From Tardiphaga robiniae (GTDB lineage Bacteria; Pseudomonadota; Alphaproteobacteria; Rhizobiales; Xanthobacteraceae), in NCBI RefSeq assembly GCF_013359755.1, contig NZ_JABMCJ010000088.1, forward strand, positions 122,500 through 186,499: DNA of 64,000 nucleotides, in the 5' to 3' direction. Of the stretch, positions 36,331 through 45,687 are shown one piece after another. Each line of letters starts with the position of its first letter. Position 1 is the stretch's first letter. The notes beneath the pieces are model-generated. The model did no database searches and was not told the origin of the DNA. It saw only the letters and a program-made list of their open reading frames with translations. The position numbers and the translations under genes are program-made.

Positions 36331-37065
36331 TCAGCGGAGGTTTGCTTTTTCGTTGTAGAGTTTGAAATCGACCAGCGTGCCCAGCATCTGCAGATAGGCG
36401 ACCAGTGCGTCCATCTCGGTGGGCAGCCCCGGCTTGCCATCGAAGTTACGTGCCACCGATTTCGGATAGCGCTTGAGCAGCGCGTCGGTATCGCCATTGT
36501 CGGGATCGGCCTGGATCTTCAGGTCCGCCACCGCATTGGTGATCTGATCGTCCGTATAGGGCACACCCACCGCGCGGTTGGTGCGCAGATGATCGGCGAC
36601 GTTCTCGGTGCTGACAGGCGTCTCGGCCAGGAACTTGTAGGACGGCATCACCGATTGCGGCACGATGGCGCGCGGATTGCTCAGATGCGTGACGTGCCAT
36701 TCATCGGAATATTTCGCGCCGACACGCGCGAGATCCGGACCGGTGCGCTTCGAGCCCCACTGGAACGGATGGTCATACATGCTCTCCGCCGCGAGCGAAT
36801 AGTGCCCATAGCGTTCGACCTCGTCACGCAGCGGCCGCACCATCTGCGAATGACAGAGATAGCAGCCCTCACGGACATAGACGTTGCGCCCGGCGAGTTC
36901 GAGCGGTGTATAGGGCCGCATGCCCTCGACGGCTTCGATGGTGCTCTTGAGATAGAACAAAGGCGCAATCTCGACGATGCCACCGATGGCGATGACGGGG
37001 ATGATACCCACGATCAAGACGATCGAGTTCTTCTCGAAGATTTGGTGCCGACTCCAGAACGACAT
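36331..37065 (-). CDS. ccoO: cbb3 cytochrome oxidase monoheme subunit CcoO
   Basis: 244 aa. An N-terminal membrane segment (about 14-38) and the single c-type heme site CYLCH (C68, C71, H72); the axial Met is in VMPSYKFL. It takes electrons from the bc1 complex or a cytochrome c and delivers them to CcoN. Start ATG 37065 follows the ccoN stop by 9 bases. The C-terminal [15 protein letters not shown] is typical of the family. Confidence 0.95.
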   Translation of the reverse strand: MSFWSRHQIFEKNSIVLIVGIIPVIAIGGIVEIAPLFYLKSTIEAVEGMRPYTPLELAGRNVYVREGCYLCHSQMVRPLRDEVERYGHYSLAAESMYDHPFQWGSKRTGPDLARVGAKYSDEWHVTHLSNPRAIVPQSVMPSYKFLAETPVSTENVADHLRTNRAVGVPYTDDQITNAVADLKIQADPDNGDTDALLKRYPKSVARNFDGKPGLPTEMDALVAYLQMLGTLVDFKLYNEKANLR

Positions 37066-37074
37066 GATTGATCC

Positions 37075-38736
37075 TCACTCAGCCGGCTGCAACGTGGCGC
37101 CAGGGCTCGACAGCGCGCCCTCTTCCGCTTCGCCGACGCGCACGGTCATCCACAAATTCCAGGCCATGATCAGCGCACCGATCAGGAACAGCCCGCCGCC
37201 CGCTGCACGGATGATGTAGAACGGGTGCATCGCTTCGACGCTTTCGATGAAGGAATATTCGAGGAAGCCCAGCGACGTGTAGGCACGCCACATCAGCCCC
37301 TGCAGGATGCCCGACACCCACATCGCCGAGATGTAGAGAACGATGCCGAGCGTCGCGATCCAGAAGTGCCACTCGACCAGCTTCAGGCTGTAGAGCTGCT
37401 TGCGATTCCACAGCCACGGCACCAGGCAGTACAGCGCGCCAAAGGAGACGAAGCCGACCCAGCCGAGCGCGCCGGAATGCACGTGACCGATGGTCCAGTC
37501 GGTATAGTGGCTGAGCGAATTGACCACCTTGATGGACATCAGCGGACCCTCGAAGGTCGCCATGCCGTAGAACGCCACCGACACCACCAGCATGCGCAGC
37601 ACTGGATCGGTGCGCAGCTTGTCCCATGCGCCGGACAGCGTCATAAGGCCGTTGATCATGCCGCCCCAAGAGGGCATCCACAGCATGATCGAGAAGGTCA
37701 TGCCGAGCGTCTGCGTCCAGTCGGGCAGCGCCGAATAATGCAGGTGATGCGGACCGGCCCAGATATAGAGGAAGATGATCGCCCAGAAGTGCACGATCGA
37801 CAGCCGATAGGAATAGACCGGCCGCTCGGCGCGCTTCGGAATGAAGTAATACATGATAGCGAGGAAGCCGGCGGTGAGGAAGAAGCCTACCGCGTTGTGG
37901 CCGTACCACCACTGGAACATGGCATCCTGCACGCCGGCCCAGGCGACATAGGACTTGGAGCCGAAGACCGAGACGGGCAGCGCCGGGTTATTGCCGAGAT
38001 GCAGCACCGCGATGGTGATAATGAAGGCGAGATAGAACCAGTTGGCGACGAAGATATGCGGTTCCTTGCGCTTCACGAGCGTCATCAGGAACACCAGCAG
38101 ATAAGTCACCCAGACGATGGTCAGCCAGAGATCGGCATACCATTCCGGTTCGGCGTATTCCTTGGATTGCGTGACGCCGAGCAGATAACCGGTGCCGGCA
38201 ATGACGATGAAGAAGTTGTAGCCCAGCACCACGAACCATGGCGCGAGATCGCCGGCGAGCCGCGTGCGGCAGGTCTTCTGCACCACGAAGAAGGACGTCG
38301 CGATCAGCACGTTGCCGCCGAAGGCGAACACCACCGCCGACGTATGCAACGGCCGCAGCCGGCCGAAGCTCGTCCAGGGCAGATTGAAGTTCAGGTCCGG
38401 CCACGCCAACTGCATGGCGATCAGAAGACCCACCGTGAAGCCGGCGATGCCCCAGAATACCGAGGCCACAGCGGCAAACTTGATCGGCCCGAAATTGTAA
38501 TTCGGCCGCCCGTCGATCTCCTGCGGTGGCAATGCGCCGCGCTCGAAATAGCGATTGAGGATGACGAACACGGAGGCCAGGCTGGCGAAGCCGGCCAGCG
38601 TCACGTGAAAGGCATAGGCCGCATCTTCCGCCTTGGCCGCTGCGATGATGGAGAGAAATACGGTGGCCGCGAGGATCACGGTCAGACCGGACTCGCCGAT
38701 CGTCATCCACTTCACGCTGTCAGTCTGTTTCGTCAT
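37075..38736 (-). CDS. ccoN: cbb3 cytochrome oxidase catalytic subunit CcoN
   Basis: 553 aa, twelve or so membrane segments. The heme-copper oxidase His ligands are seen in [19 protein letters not shown] with [15 protein letters not shown] (CuB His pair) and [10 protein letters not shown]. It reduces oxygen to water with high affinity and pumps protons, so this is the low-oxygen oxidase. ATG 38736 is used; an upstream ATG at 38760 lies too close to the promoter box. It is the first gene of ccoNOQP. Confidence 0.96.
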   Translation of the reverse strand: MTKQTDSVKWMTIGESGLTVILAATVFLSIIAAAKAEDAAYAFHVTLAGFASLASVFVILNRYFERGALPPQEIDGRPNYNFGPIKFAAVASVFWGIAGFTVGLLIAMQLAWPDLNFNLPWTSFGRLRPLHTSAVVFAFGGNVLIATSFFVVQKTCRTRLAGDLAPWFVVLGYNFFIVIAGTGYLLGVTQSKEYAEPEWYADLWLTIVWVTYLLVFLMTLVKRKEPHIFVANWFYLAFIITIAVLHLGNNPALPVSVFGSKSYVAWAGVQDAMFQWWYGHNAVGFFLTAGFLAIMYYFIPKRAERPVYSYRLSIVHFWAIIFLYIWAGPHHLHYSALPDWTQTLGMTFSIMLWMPSWGGMINGLMTLSGAWDKLRTDPVLRMLVVSVAFYGMATFEGPLMSIKVVNSLSHYTDWTIGHVHSGALGWVGFVSFGALYCLVPWLWNRKQLYSLKLVEWHFWIATLGIVLYISAMWVSGILQGLMWRAYTSLGFLEYSFIESVEAMHPFYIIRAAGGGLFLIGALIMAWNLWMTVRVGEAEEGALSSPGATLQPAE

Positions 38737-38789
38737 GATGATTCTTTCCCGAGCACGCACCCATCAATCACGGCGGTGCGCTCAGTGAA

Positions 38790-38803
38790 TTGATTGAAAT
38801 CAA
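38790..38803 (-). promoter_or_regulatory. FNR/FixK box upstream of ccoN
   Basis: TTGATTGAAATCAA is a perfect TTGAT-N4-ATCAA FNR/FixK palindrome centred 60 bases upstream of the ccoN ATG, between the Crp/Fnr gene and ccoNOQP. Activation from -41.5 would place the transcription start near 38755. Confidence 0.92.
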
Positions 38804-38840
38804 AGTTCGGGGAAAGCTCGCTTGCTCGCTGCGCGAGTCG

Positions 38841-39551
38841 TCAGGCGAGAACGGAAGCCGCGACGGTTTCGGTGTCCAGCAGCCGGATCCGGCCCGGCAG
38901 AATCTCGATCGCGCCGCGGCGTTCGAGCTTGGCCAGCGTCCGGCAGACGGTCTCGACGGTGAGGCCGAGATGATCGGCGATATCGCGTCGGCTCATCGGC
39001 ACCGGAAGCGGATCGACAGCGCGGCCGAGCCGTACCAGCCGATCACGCCAGCATGTCAGAAACACAATCAGTTTCTCTTCAGCCACGCGGCGGCCCAGCG
39101 AGAACATCTTGTCATGTGCATCGGCGATCTCGGCCGCCATCAGCGCGACGATCTCGTTCAACACATAGGGCCGGTGACTGGCGAATTGCGCGAATTTCTC
39201 ACGCGGGATTTCCCAGACCACTGCAGGACCGATTGCAGCGGCGGACACTTCATGATGCCCCTGCGTTGCGATCTCGAGGATGTCGCCCGGCAGCGCAAAA
39301 CTTGTGATCTGGCGACGATTATCGCATTCGGTCCTGTAGATACCGACCACACCCTCGACCACGCTCAAGCACTTGCCGGCCGGCGCTCCCTGCGTGAACA
39401 GGACATCCTGCGAAGTGTAGGGCACCCGCTCGCCCAGGGCCATCAACTGACGCAGATCGGCGGCGCCCAGATGAGACAGGAAGCCGCCCGGCTGCGCAGC
39501 CGCATTCGCACAAGGCGCAGCGAACGACGATGCAGCCATCAGCTTTGTCAT
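38841..39551 (-). CDS. Crp/Fnr family regulator, FixK-like
   Basis: 236 aa. Cyclic-nucleotide-binding-type beta-roll (about 25-130), long dimer helix, and a helix-turn-helix (about 175-200). The contact residues normally read E-x2-S-R; here they are E190, C193 and R194, so the Ser is a Cys. There is one N-terminal Cys (C14) and not the four-Cys set of the oxygen-sensing FNR, so it probably acts like FixK or under another signal. ATG 39551 has GGGAG just upstream. An FNR box lies in front of it and others in front of both cco units, so it probably regulates them. Confidence 0.88.
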   Translation of the reverse strand: MTKLMAASSFAAPCANAAAQPGGFLSHLGAADLRQLMALGERVPYTSQDVLFTQGAPAGKCLSVVEGVVGIYRTECDNRRQITSFALPGDILEIATQGHHEVSAAAIGPAVVWEIPREKFAQFASHRPYVLNEIVALMAAEIADAHDKMFSLGRRVAEEKLIVFLTCWRDRLVRLGRAVDPLPVPMSRRDIADHLGLTVETVCRTLAKLERRGAIEILPGRIRLLDTETVAASVLA

Positions 39552-39623
39552 GCGCTCCCCGGGTTTCGTTGGCCTCGCGGAAGTGCGGGGCACTTTTGGA
39601 TAACCGGATCAGCGCGGCACACA

Positions 39624-39637
39624 TTGATACACATCAA
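39624..39637 (-). promoter_or_regulatory. FNR/FixK box upstream of the Crp/Fnr gene
   Basis: TTGATACACATCAA, a perfect TTGAT-N4-ATCAA palindrome centred about 80 bases upstream of the Crp/Fnr ATG. It implies control by itself or by another Fnr/FixK protein. Confidence 0.88.
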
Positions 39638-39646
39638 TCGCCTCTT

Positions 39647-39818
39647 ACCTCTCCCCGCATCTTGCGCGGGGAGAGGTCGGGTCGCGCGCATCGCGCGTGA
39701 TCCGGGTGAGGGGCGGCGCACTGCAGTTGCAGCCTAGCAAGACCTATCGAATCGAAGAAACAGAGATGGCAGTGGCTGAGGTGCCACGCCCCTCTCCCCG
39801 CGCAGAGCGGGGAGAGGG
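39647..39818. repeat. repeat element with two CTCTCCCCGC hairpins
   Basis: Two perfect 12-bp hairpins: ACCTCTCCCCGC (39647-39658) / GCGGGGAGAGGT (39666-39677) and CCCTCTCCCCGC (39790-39801) / GCGGGGAGAGGG (39807-39818). Between them are GGGTGAGGGGCGGCGCA and other words that recur at 46771-46998. It is a dispersed noncoding element. It fills the 317-base stretch between the Crp/Fnr start and the ATP-grasp stop together with the FNR box. Confidence 0.8.
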
Positions 39819-39868
39819 AGCCGGCCGCGTCTGCCGCAACTATTCAACTCTAACGCGGCCGGATGAAA

Positions 39869-41128
39869 CTAAAACCTCTCGCTTTCGATGGCTGCAACCG
39901 TCCCGGCATCGAGCAGATGCTGGCCCCAACCGCGTTTCGCCAGCGCATGCGACAGCCCCGGAGACATCAACAGCAACAGCGCGGTCATGACCAATGGCAC
40001 GGCGCTGAGCCAGTCGATGCGCACCGGCGTGAGCTCCTCCGTGCTGCCGGCATAGTCGCCGCGACGACGCCAGATATCGCGGCAAATGCGTAGCAGATCG
40101 CGCCTGTTGCCGCCGCGCTGCGCACTGCCGAGGAGCACCTGCATGGCCTGATGCGTGACGACGTCCTTGCACGTCGCCGGTGCGACATCCAGCGTCTCGC
40201 CCAGGGAAACGCGCAGCAGCAGATCGACCAGATCGACGCCGGCGAGCCAGGCGGCCATCGGCTCCACCAGCCGCGGATTGCAGTCGATATAGAATGGCCC
40301 GCTGTCATCGTCCGGCATCATGAAGTCGATCGACAGCGCGCCGTGCCAGGCGAGATGCCGGCCGATGGCCGCGAGATCGTCACGCACGCGGTCACGTCGC
40401 ACGCCGCGCTTGATGGCATCGCCGCCCCCGGCACCCTCCATGATCTGGCGAGTGACGTGAAAGCCGACCAGTTCGCCGCGGCAGAACACGCCCTGCGCCT
40501 TCTCGGTCGCGCCCGTGACACGGGCCTGCACCAGTACTTCGCTGGCAAGGCCGTTTCCGGCCTCAAGCTCTTTCATTGCGAGCGCAAGGTCGGCATCATT
40601 GCGCACCATCCAGACGCCACGGCTGGCGGTGCCGATGGTGGTCTTGATAACGCAGGGGAAGCGGACTGCAGCACGAAGCGTATCGGCGCTTGCGACGATC
40701 TGCGTCTCGGGTTGCGGCAATCCAAGCTCGCTCAGCATACGGCTGAAACCGGCCTTGCTATGCGCCGCCCGGTAGCTCGCGAAGGACGGCAAGGCCAGGC
40801 CGGCCAGCGGCCTCAGCCGCTCCTGCACTTTCGCGAACAGGAAGCCCTGTTCGTGGATCGGCAGCAGCACGTCATAGTCGCCAGTCGCCAGCAGGCCTTC
40901 GATGAACCGCAGGAAGCCCAGGGGATTTTCCCGCATTCCCGGGCAGCGGTGATATGTGCGGATAAATCGCGAGAACCGCGCCAGCCCGGCAGCGGCGGGA
41001 TCGCAGACATCTACCACATGGCCGGCGAGGCCGAGCACGGTGACAGCCTCCCGCGCGGAGGTGCTGGTGCCTTCCGACAGCAGTATCCGCAGCGGCTTAA
41101 AATTCGGGCTGCTCGTCATCATGCTCAA
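39869..41128 (-). CDS. ATP-grasp domain protein with C-terminal membrane segment
   Basis: 419 aa. ATP-grasp enzymes join a carboxylate to an amine or thiol using ATP. The N-terminal Rossmann-like part (LRILLSEGTSTSAREAVTVLG) is followed by the ATP-binding region FPCVIKTTIGTASRGVW, and FYIDCNPRLVEPMAAW carries the metal-binding Asn. A single hydrophobic segment lies near the C-terminus (about 372-392), suggesting attachment to the membrane. No partner gene is adjacent; the neighbours are a repeat and the MFS gene on the opposite strand. Substrates are unknown. Candidates are peptide or amino-acid ligases. Confidence 0.8.
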   Translation of the reverse strand: MSMMTSSPNFKPLRILLSEGTSTSAREAVTVLGLAGHVVDVCDPAAAGLARFSRFIRTYHRCPGMRENPLGFLRFIEGLLATGDYDVLLPIHEQGFLFAKVQERLRPLAGLALPSFASYRAAHSKAGFSRMLSELGLPQPETQIVASADTLRAAVRFPCVIKTTIGTASRGVWMVRNDADLALAMKELEAGNGLASEVLVQARVTGATEKAQGVFCRGELVGFHVTRQIMEGAGGGDAIKRGVRRDRVRDDLAAIGRHLAWHGALSIDFMMPDDDSGPFYIDCNPRLVEPMAAWLAGVDLVDLLLRVSLGETLDVAPATCKDVVTHQAMQVLLGSAQRGGNRRDLLRICRDIWRRRGDYAGSTEELTPVRIDWLSAVPLVMTALLLLMSPGLSHALAKRGWGQHLLDAGTVAAIESERF

Positions 41129-41297
41129 TCATGTCGCATTCCCGGGCCGTGGTCGCGTTTCCCGATGCCGCCCTGCACGGGCCGCAACACCTGCATGTCG
41201 CAGCGCTGATAGACATTAACCTGCTGAGAACGTAGGCATAGCGCACCTTTTCGAGGCTGCAAAAAGCGGCCGTCAGCCGCCTTGGGTGGAAACGCAT

Positions 41298-42512
41298 ATG
41301 GTCGATATTCCGGCCTCGACCTCGCATCTCGCTGCGCGTGACCATGTCCCTTCGGCGACGCGCACGCTGACGGCGATTTCCACTGCGCATTGGGTCAGCC
41401 ACTTCCACATCTTCGTACTGCCAATGCTGTTCCCGTTCCTGAAGGATCGGCTCGGCGTCGGCTATATCGAACTCGGCTTCGCGCTGACCACCTTTGCCGT
41501 CGTCTCCGGCCTCACGCAGGCGCCGATCGGCTATCTCGTCGACCGCATCGGCGCGCGCAAGATCCTGATCCTCGGCGTCACGCTCGGCGGCTGCGCGCTG
41601 ATCGCGCTCGGCCTGTTGCTGAGCTATCCCGCCCTGATCGTCTGCGCCGCGCTGCTCGGCCTCGCCAACAGCGTCTATCACCCGGCCGACTACGCCATCC
41701 TCGCCGCGCATATGGACGAGTCGAAGATGGGTCGCGCATTTTCGATCCATACATTCGCAGGCTTCGTCGGCGGCGCAGTCGCGCCTCCCCTGATGGCGGC
41801 ACTGCTGGTTGGTATCGGCGGCCAGGGCGCGCTGATCGTCGCGGGCGCCATCGGCGTGGCAATTGCACTGATGCTGATCGTGGTCGGCATTCCCGATGCC
41901 GGCGCGATGGCTGATGGCGATGACGCCAAGGGCGCCGAGTCGCCCAAGGTCAGCATGATGACCCCGGCGATCCTGATGCTGACGCTGTTCTTCACGCTGC
42001 TGTCGCTGTCGCAGAACGGCATCAACAGCTTCGGCATCGTCGCGCTGATGAACGGCTACGGCACATCGCTGTCATCGGCGAATATCGCGCTCACCGCTTT
42101 CCTCGCGGCCAGCGCCGTCGGCGTGCTTGCCGGCGGGTGGCTGGCCGATCGGACCAGACACCACAGCCGCGTCGCCGCCGTGTGTTTCACGATCAATGCC
42201 GCCATCATCTGTGCCATCGCCGTGTTCACGCTGCCGACGCCGGTGATCGTCGCGGCCATGACCACCGCGGGCTTCCTCGGCGGCGTGCTGACGCCGTCGC
42301 GCGACATGCTGGTGCGCGAGGCCGCCCCTCCCGGCGCTGCCGGCCGCGCCTTCGGCATCGTCTCGACCGGCTTCAATTTCGGCGGCATCATCAGCCCCAT
42401 CCTGTTCGGCTGGTTCATGGACCACGCCTTGCCGCATTGGGTGTTCGGCGCATCCGCCTGCTTCATGGCGGCGACAGTGCTGCTCGCGTTGGTGTCGGAA
42501 CGCAAGCGGTAA
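41298..42512 (+). CDS. major facilitator superfamily transporter
   Basis: 404 aa with about twelve membrane segments. The loop 2-3 motif reads GYLVDRIGARK, as usual for the superfamily, and GWLADRTRHHS in the second half. The start region AHWVSHFHIFVLPMLFPFL resembles the fosmidomycin-resistance / Fsr-type group of efflux carriers, but the substrate cannot be read from sequence. GGTGGA precedes ATG 41298 (a GTG at 41286 is possible). It is followed by a hairpin and the ABC ATPase gene on the same strand, 62 bases later. Confidence 0.85.
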   Translation: MVDIPASTSHLAARDHVPSATRTLTAISTAHWVSHFHIFVLPMLFPFLKDRLGVGYIELGFALTTFAVVSGLTQAPIGYLVDRIGARKILILGVTLGGCALIALGLLLSYPALIVCAALLGLANSVYHPADYAILAAHMDESKMGRAFSIHTFAGFVGGAVAPPLMAALLVGIGGQGALIVAGAIGVAIALMLIVVGIPDAGAMADGDDAKGAESPKVSMMTPAILMLTLFFTLLSLSQNGINSFGIVALMNGYGTSLSSANIALTAFLAASAVGVLAGGWLADRTRHHSRVAAVCFTINAAIICAIAVFTLPTPVIVAAMTTAGFLGGVLTPSRDMLVREAAPPGAAGRAFGIVSTGFNFGGIISPILFGWFMDHALPHWVFGASACFMAATVLLALVSERKR

Positions 42513-42548
42513 CGGGTTGTCGTCCCGCCTGCGTGGGGGACGACGGGC
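42513..42548. repeat. hairpin between the MFS and ABC genes
   Basis: GTCGTCCC (42519-42526) and GGGACGAC (42537-42544) form an 8-bp stem with a 10-base loop directly after the MFS stop. There is no T-run. It resembles dispersed GC-rich hairpins of related genomes; a terminator role is only possible. Confidence 0.5.
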
Positions 42549-42574
42549 AGCGGTTCTGTTATGGTCTCCGCCGC

Positions 42575-43228
42575 ATGCTCACGGTTCGCCATCTCACCAA
42601 ATCCTATCGTTCAGCCCAGGAACAGATCGCCGTTCTGCGCGGCGTCGATCTCAGCGTTGCCGCAGGCGAGAGCGTGGCGCTGACCGGCGAATCCGGCAGC
42701 GGCAAGAGCACGCTGCTGCATCTGATCGCCGGCCTCGATGAAGCCGACAGCGGCGAGATCCAACTCGGCGATATCATCGTCACCGGGCTCCATGATTCCG
42801 CCCGCGCCGCGCTGCGCCGCGACCGGCTCGGCCTCGTGTTCCAGCAGTTCAACCTGATCCCGTCGCTGTCGGTCGCCGACAATCTGGCGTTCCAGTCGCG
42901 CATCGCCGGTAAGCATGACGCAGCCTGGCAGCGCGAACTGACCGAGCGCCTCGGCCTCGGCGCGCTGCTCAGGCGCTATCCCGAACAACTCTCCGGCGGC
43001 CAGCAACAGCGCGTCGCCATCGGCCGCGCATTGGCATCGAAGCCGCCGCTGCTGCTCGCCGATGAACCCACCGGCAATCTCGACGAGGATACGGCTGACG
43101 AAGTCTTGAGGCTGGCGCGCGATCTGGTCGCCCGCACCGGCTGCGGTTTCCTGATGGTGACCCATAGCGAGCGTCTCGCGGCCACGCTGGATCGCCGCAT
43201 CCATCTTCATGCCGGGCTGATCGCGTGA
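42575..43228 (+). CDS. ABC transporter ATPase (LolD/MacB type)
   Basis: 217 aa. Walker A GESGSGKST, signature LSGGQQQRVAIGRALA, Walker B LLLADEPTGNLDE, the hallmark of the MacB/LolD group that drives FtsX-fold permeases. ATG 42575 begins the domain with MLTVRHLTKSY and has no strong ribosome site. The stop overlaps the start of the permease gene by four bases. With the permease and the AttH-like protein it forms a three-gene unit, possibly for lipid or lipoprotein handling in the envelope. Confidence 0.92.
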   Translation: MLTVRHLTKSYRSAQEQIAVLRGVDLSVAAGESVALTGESGSGKSTLLHLIAGLDEADSGEIQLGDIIVTGLHDSARAALRRDRLGLVFQQFNLIPSLSVADNLAFQSRIAGKHDAAWQRELTERLGLGALLRRYPEQLSGGQQQRVAIGRALASKPPLLLADEPTGNLDEDTADEVLRLARDLVARTGCGFLMVTHSERLAATLDRRIHLHAGLIA

Positions 43229-45687
43229 GACGCGCGCTCTGGATCCTTGCGGTACTGCTCAGCCACTGGCGCCGGCATCCGATGCAGTTCGCCACGCTCC
43301 TGATCGGCCTGATCGCCGCGACCGCATTATGGAGCGGTGTGCAGGCGCTCAACCAGCAGGCCCGCACCAGCTATGACCGCGCCGCCGCGGCCTTCGGCGG
43401 AACGCGCACGCCGATGCTGGTCGCAACCAATGGCGGCGCGTTTTCGCAACAGCTCTTTGTCGATCTCCGCCGCGCGGGCTGGCCGGTGTCCCCTGTGGTC
43501 GAAGGCCGCATCTCCATTGGCGGCCGCTCGGTGCGCCTGCTCGGCATCGAGCCGGTGACCATGCCTGTCGAAGCCAGCGCTGCGACGGAGATCGGCAGGA
43601 CCGGCGCGCAGGCGTTTCTGACGCCGCCCGGTCAGGCGCTGATTGCGCCGGAAACACTGGCGAGCCTCGGTCTCGCCGAGGGCGCGACGCCCGCGCTCAA
43701 TGACGGAGCGCTGCTGCCGCCCCTGAAACTGCAGCCGCAGCTCGCACCCGGCGTGCTGGTGGTCGATATCGGCATTGCGCAGAAACTGCTGAAGATGCCG
43801 GATCAGATCTCGCGCCTGCTGATCGGCAGCGCCAAGGGTCCCCGCGCTTCGCTTGAAAGCGTCGCCGGCGATCGGTTGCGGCTGGTGCAGCCCGATGCAG
43901 AGACCGACCTCGAACGTCTCACCGACAGTTTCCATCTCAATCTCACCGCCTTCGGCCTGCTATCCTTCTTCGTCGGGCTGTTCATCGTCAATTCGGCCAT
44001 CGGCCTCGGCTTCGAACAGCGCCTGCCGATGCTGCGCACCTTGCGTGCCTGCGGCGTCTCGGCGCGGCAGCTCAACAGTGTGCTGATCCTCGAACTCGTC
44101 AGCATCGCACTGATCGCCGGCGCCATCGGTCTCGTCTGCGGCTATTTCATCGCCGCATCGCTGCTGCCCGATGTTGCGGCCAGCCTGCGCGGGCTCTATG
44201 GCGCGCAAATCCCTGGGCAATTGACGCTGAAGCCGGAATGGTGGTTCGCTGGTCTCGCGATTTCCATCATCGGTGCGCTGCTGGCGGCGACATCGAGCCT
44301 GCTGAAAGCTGTCCATCTCCCCTTGCTCGCCACCGCACAGCCCTATGCCTGGCAACAGGCACAGCATCGCTGGCTGCGACTGCAAGGCACGGGCGCATTG
44401 CTCGTGTTCATCGCTGCCGGGCTCGCGCTCTGGCTTGGCGATTCACTGATTGCTGGCTTCTTCGTGCTTGCTGCATTGCTGCTCGGCGCAGCGCTCGCAT
44501 TGCCGGTTATCCTCGGCATCGTCCTTGCCTGCGGTGAACGCAGCACGCGACGGCCGCTCGTCACATGGTTCTGGGCCGACAGCCGACTGCAGCTTTCCGG
44601 CCTGTCGCTGGCGCTGATGGCGTTGCTGCTGGCGCTCGCCGTCAATGTCGGCGTCGGCACCATGGTGGAGAGTTTCAGCCGGACCTTTACGGGCTGGCTC
44701 GACGGGCGGCTGGCGTCCGAGATCTATCTGAACGCGGCGAGCGAGAAGCAGGCGATCGAGATCAAGACCTGGCTGAAGACGCGCCCCGACGTGCAGGCCG
44801 TTCTGCCGGGCAGCCGCACCGACCTGCAGTTCAACGGTGCGCCGATCGAGCTTCTCGGCTTCGCCGATCACGCCACCTATCGCGATCAATGGCCGCTGCT
44901 GGATTCCACCAGCGACGCATGGGATCGCGTGCGCAGCGGCGACGGCGCGCTCGTCAGCGAACAACTCTCGCTGCGCATGAAGCTCAAACTCGGCGATCGT
45001 CTGGACGTGCCGACGCCGACCGGCACATGGCCGATGGACGTCGTTGCCGTGTATGCGGATTACGGCAATCCCAAAGGCCAGATCGGCGTGAATATCGATG
45101 CGCTGGTCAAACATTTCCCTGACATTTCGCAGACGCGCATGGGCCTGCGCGTGGCCCCCGCGGCCGTGCCCGCGCTGATCGACGCCATCCGCACGCGCTT
45201 CGGTCTCGACGGCCGCAACCTCGCCGACCAGACGACAGTGAAAACGGAGTCACGGGCGATCTTTAATCGCACTTTCGCGGTGACGGCGGCGCTCAACGCC
45301 TTCACGCTTGGCGTCGCCGGCGTCGCGCTCCTCACCAGCCTGCTCACGCTGAGCAATTCGCGCCTGCCCCAACTGGCGCCGCTCTGGGCCATTGGCATCA
45401 CACGTCGCCGCCTTGCCGGTATCGAGCTGTTGAAGACGCTGTCGGTTGCCTTGATTACCTCACTGCTAGCGCTGCCGCTCGGGCTGCTGGTGGCGTGGTG
45501 CCTCATCGCTATCGTCAATGTAAAGGCCTTTGGCTGGCGCCTACCGTTCCATGTGTTTCCACTGCAACTGGTCCAGTTGCTCGGCGTTGCCATGTTGGCC
45601 TCGCTGCTCGCAGCTCTGCTACCGATCCTGAAGCTGCTGCGCATGCAACCGGCCACGCTGGTGAAAGTGTTCGCCAATGAGCGATAG
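43225..45687 (+). CDS. FtsX-like ABC permease, two FtsX domains
   Basis: 820 aa from GTG 43225, overlapping the ATPase stop. There is an N-terminal membrane segment, a periplasmic MacB-like region, then a first FtsX core (about 240-360), several hydrophobic segments in the middle (about 380-500), another periplasmic region, and a second FtsX core at the end (about 680-815). In Agrobacterium AttEFGH-type loci the permease is split into two proteins (AttF, AttG); here both halves appear fused. It moves substances out of or within the envelope using the ATPase. The C-terminus overlaps the next gene. Confidence 0.9.
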   Translation: MRRALWILAVLLSHWRRHPMQFATLLIGLIAATALWSGVQALNQQARTSYDRAAAAFGGTRTPMLVATNGGAFSQQLFVDLRRAGWPVSPVVEGRISIGGRSVRLLGIEPVTMPVEASAATEIGRTGAQAFLTPPGQALIAPETLASLGLAEGATPALNDGALLPPLKLQPQLAPGVLVVDIGIAQKLLKMPDQISRLLIGSAKGPRASLESVAGDRLRLVQPDAETDLERLTDSFHLNLTAFGLLSFFVGLFIVNSAIGLGFEQRLPMLRTLRACGVSARQLNSVLILELVSIALIAGAIGLVCGYFIAASLLPDVAASLRGLYGAQIPGQLTLKPEWWFAGLAISIIGALLAATSSLLKAVHLPLLATAQPYAWQQAQHRWLRLQGTGALLVFIAAGLALWLGDSLIAGFFVLAALLLGAALALPVILGIVLACGERSTRRPLVTWFWADSRLQLSGLSLALMALLLALAVNVGVGTMVESFSRTFTGWLDGRLASEIYLNAASEKQAIEIKTWLKTRPDVQAVLPGSRTDLQFNGAPIELLGFADHATYRDQWPLLDSTSDAWDRVRSGDGALVSEQLSLRMKLKLGDRLDVPTPTGTWPMDVVAVYADYGNPKGQIGVNIDALVKHFPDISQTRMGLRVAPAAVPALIDAIRTRFGLDGRNLADQTTVKTESRAIFNRTFAVTAALNAFTLGVAGVALLTSLLTLSNSRLPQLAPLWAIGITRRRLAGIELLKTLSVALITSLLALPLGLLVAWCLIAIVNVKAFGWRLPFHVFPLQLVQLLGVAMLASLLAALLPILKLLRMQPATLVKVFANER

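Noticed and set aside
37225..38793. Long open frame on the plus strand, opposite ccoN
   Set aside because: Antisense to a membrane protein; the reversed codons give Gln/His/Asp-rich sequence. No support.
42513..42548. Intrinsic terminator after the MFS gene
   Set aside because: The hairpin has no following T-run, so it is listed only as a repeat.
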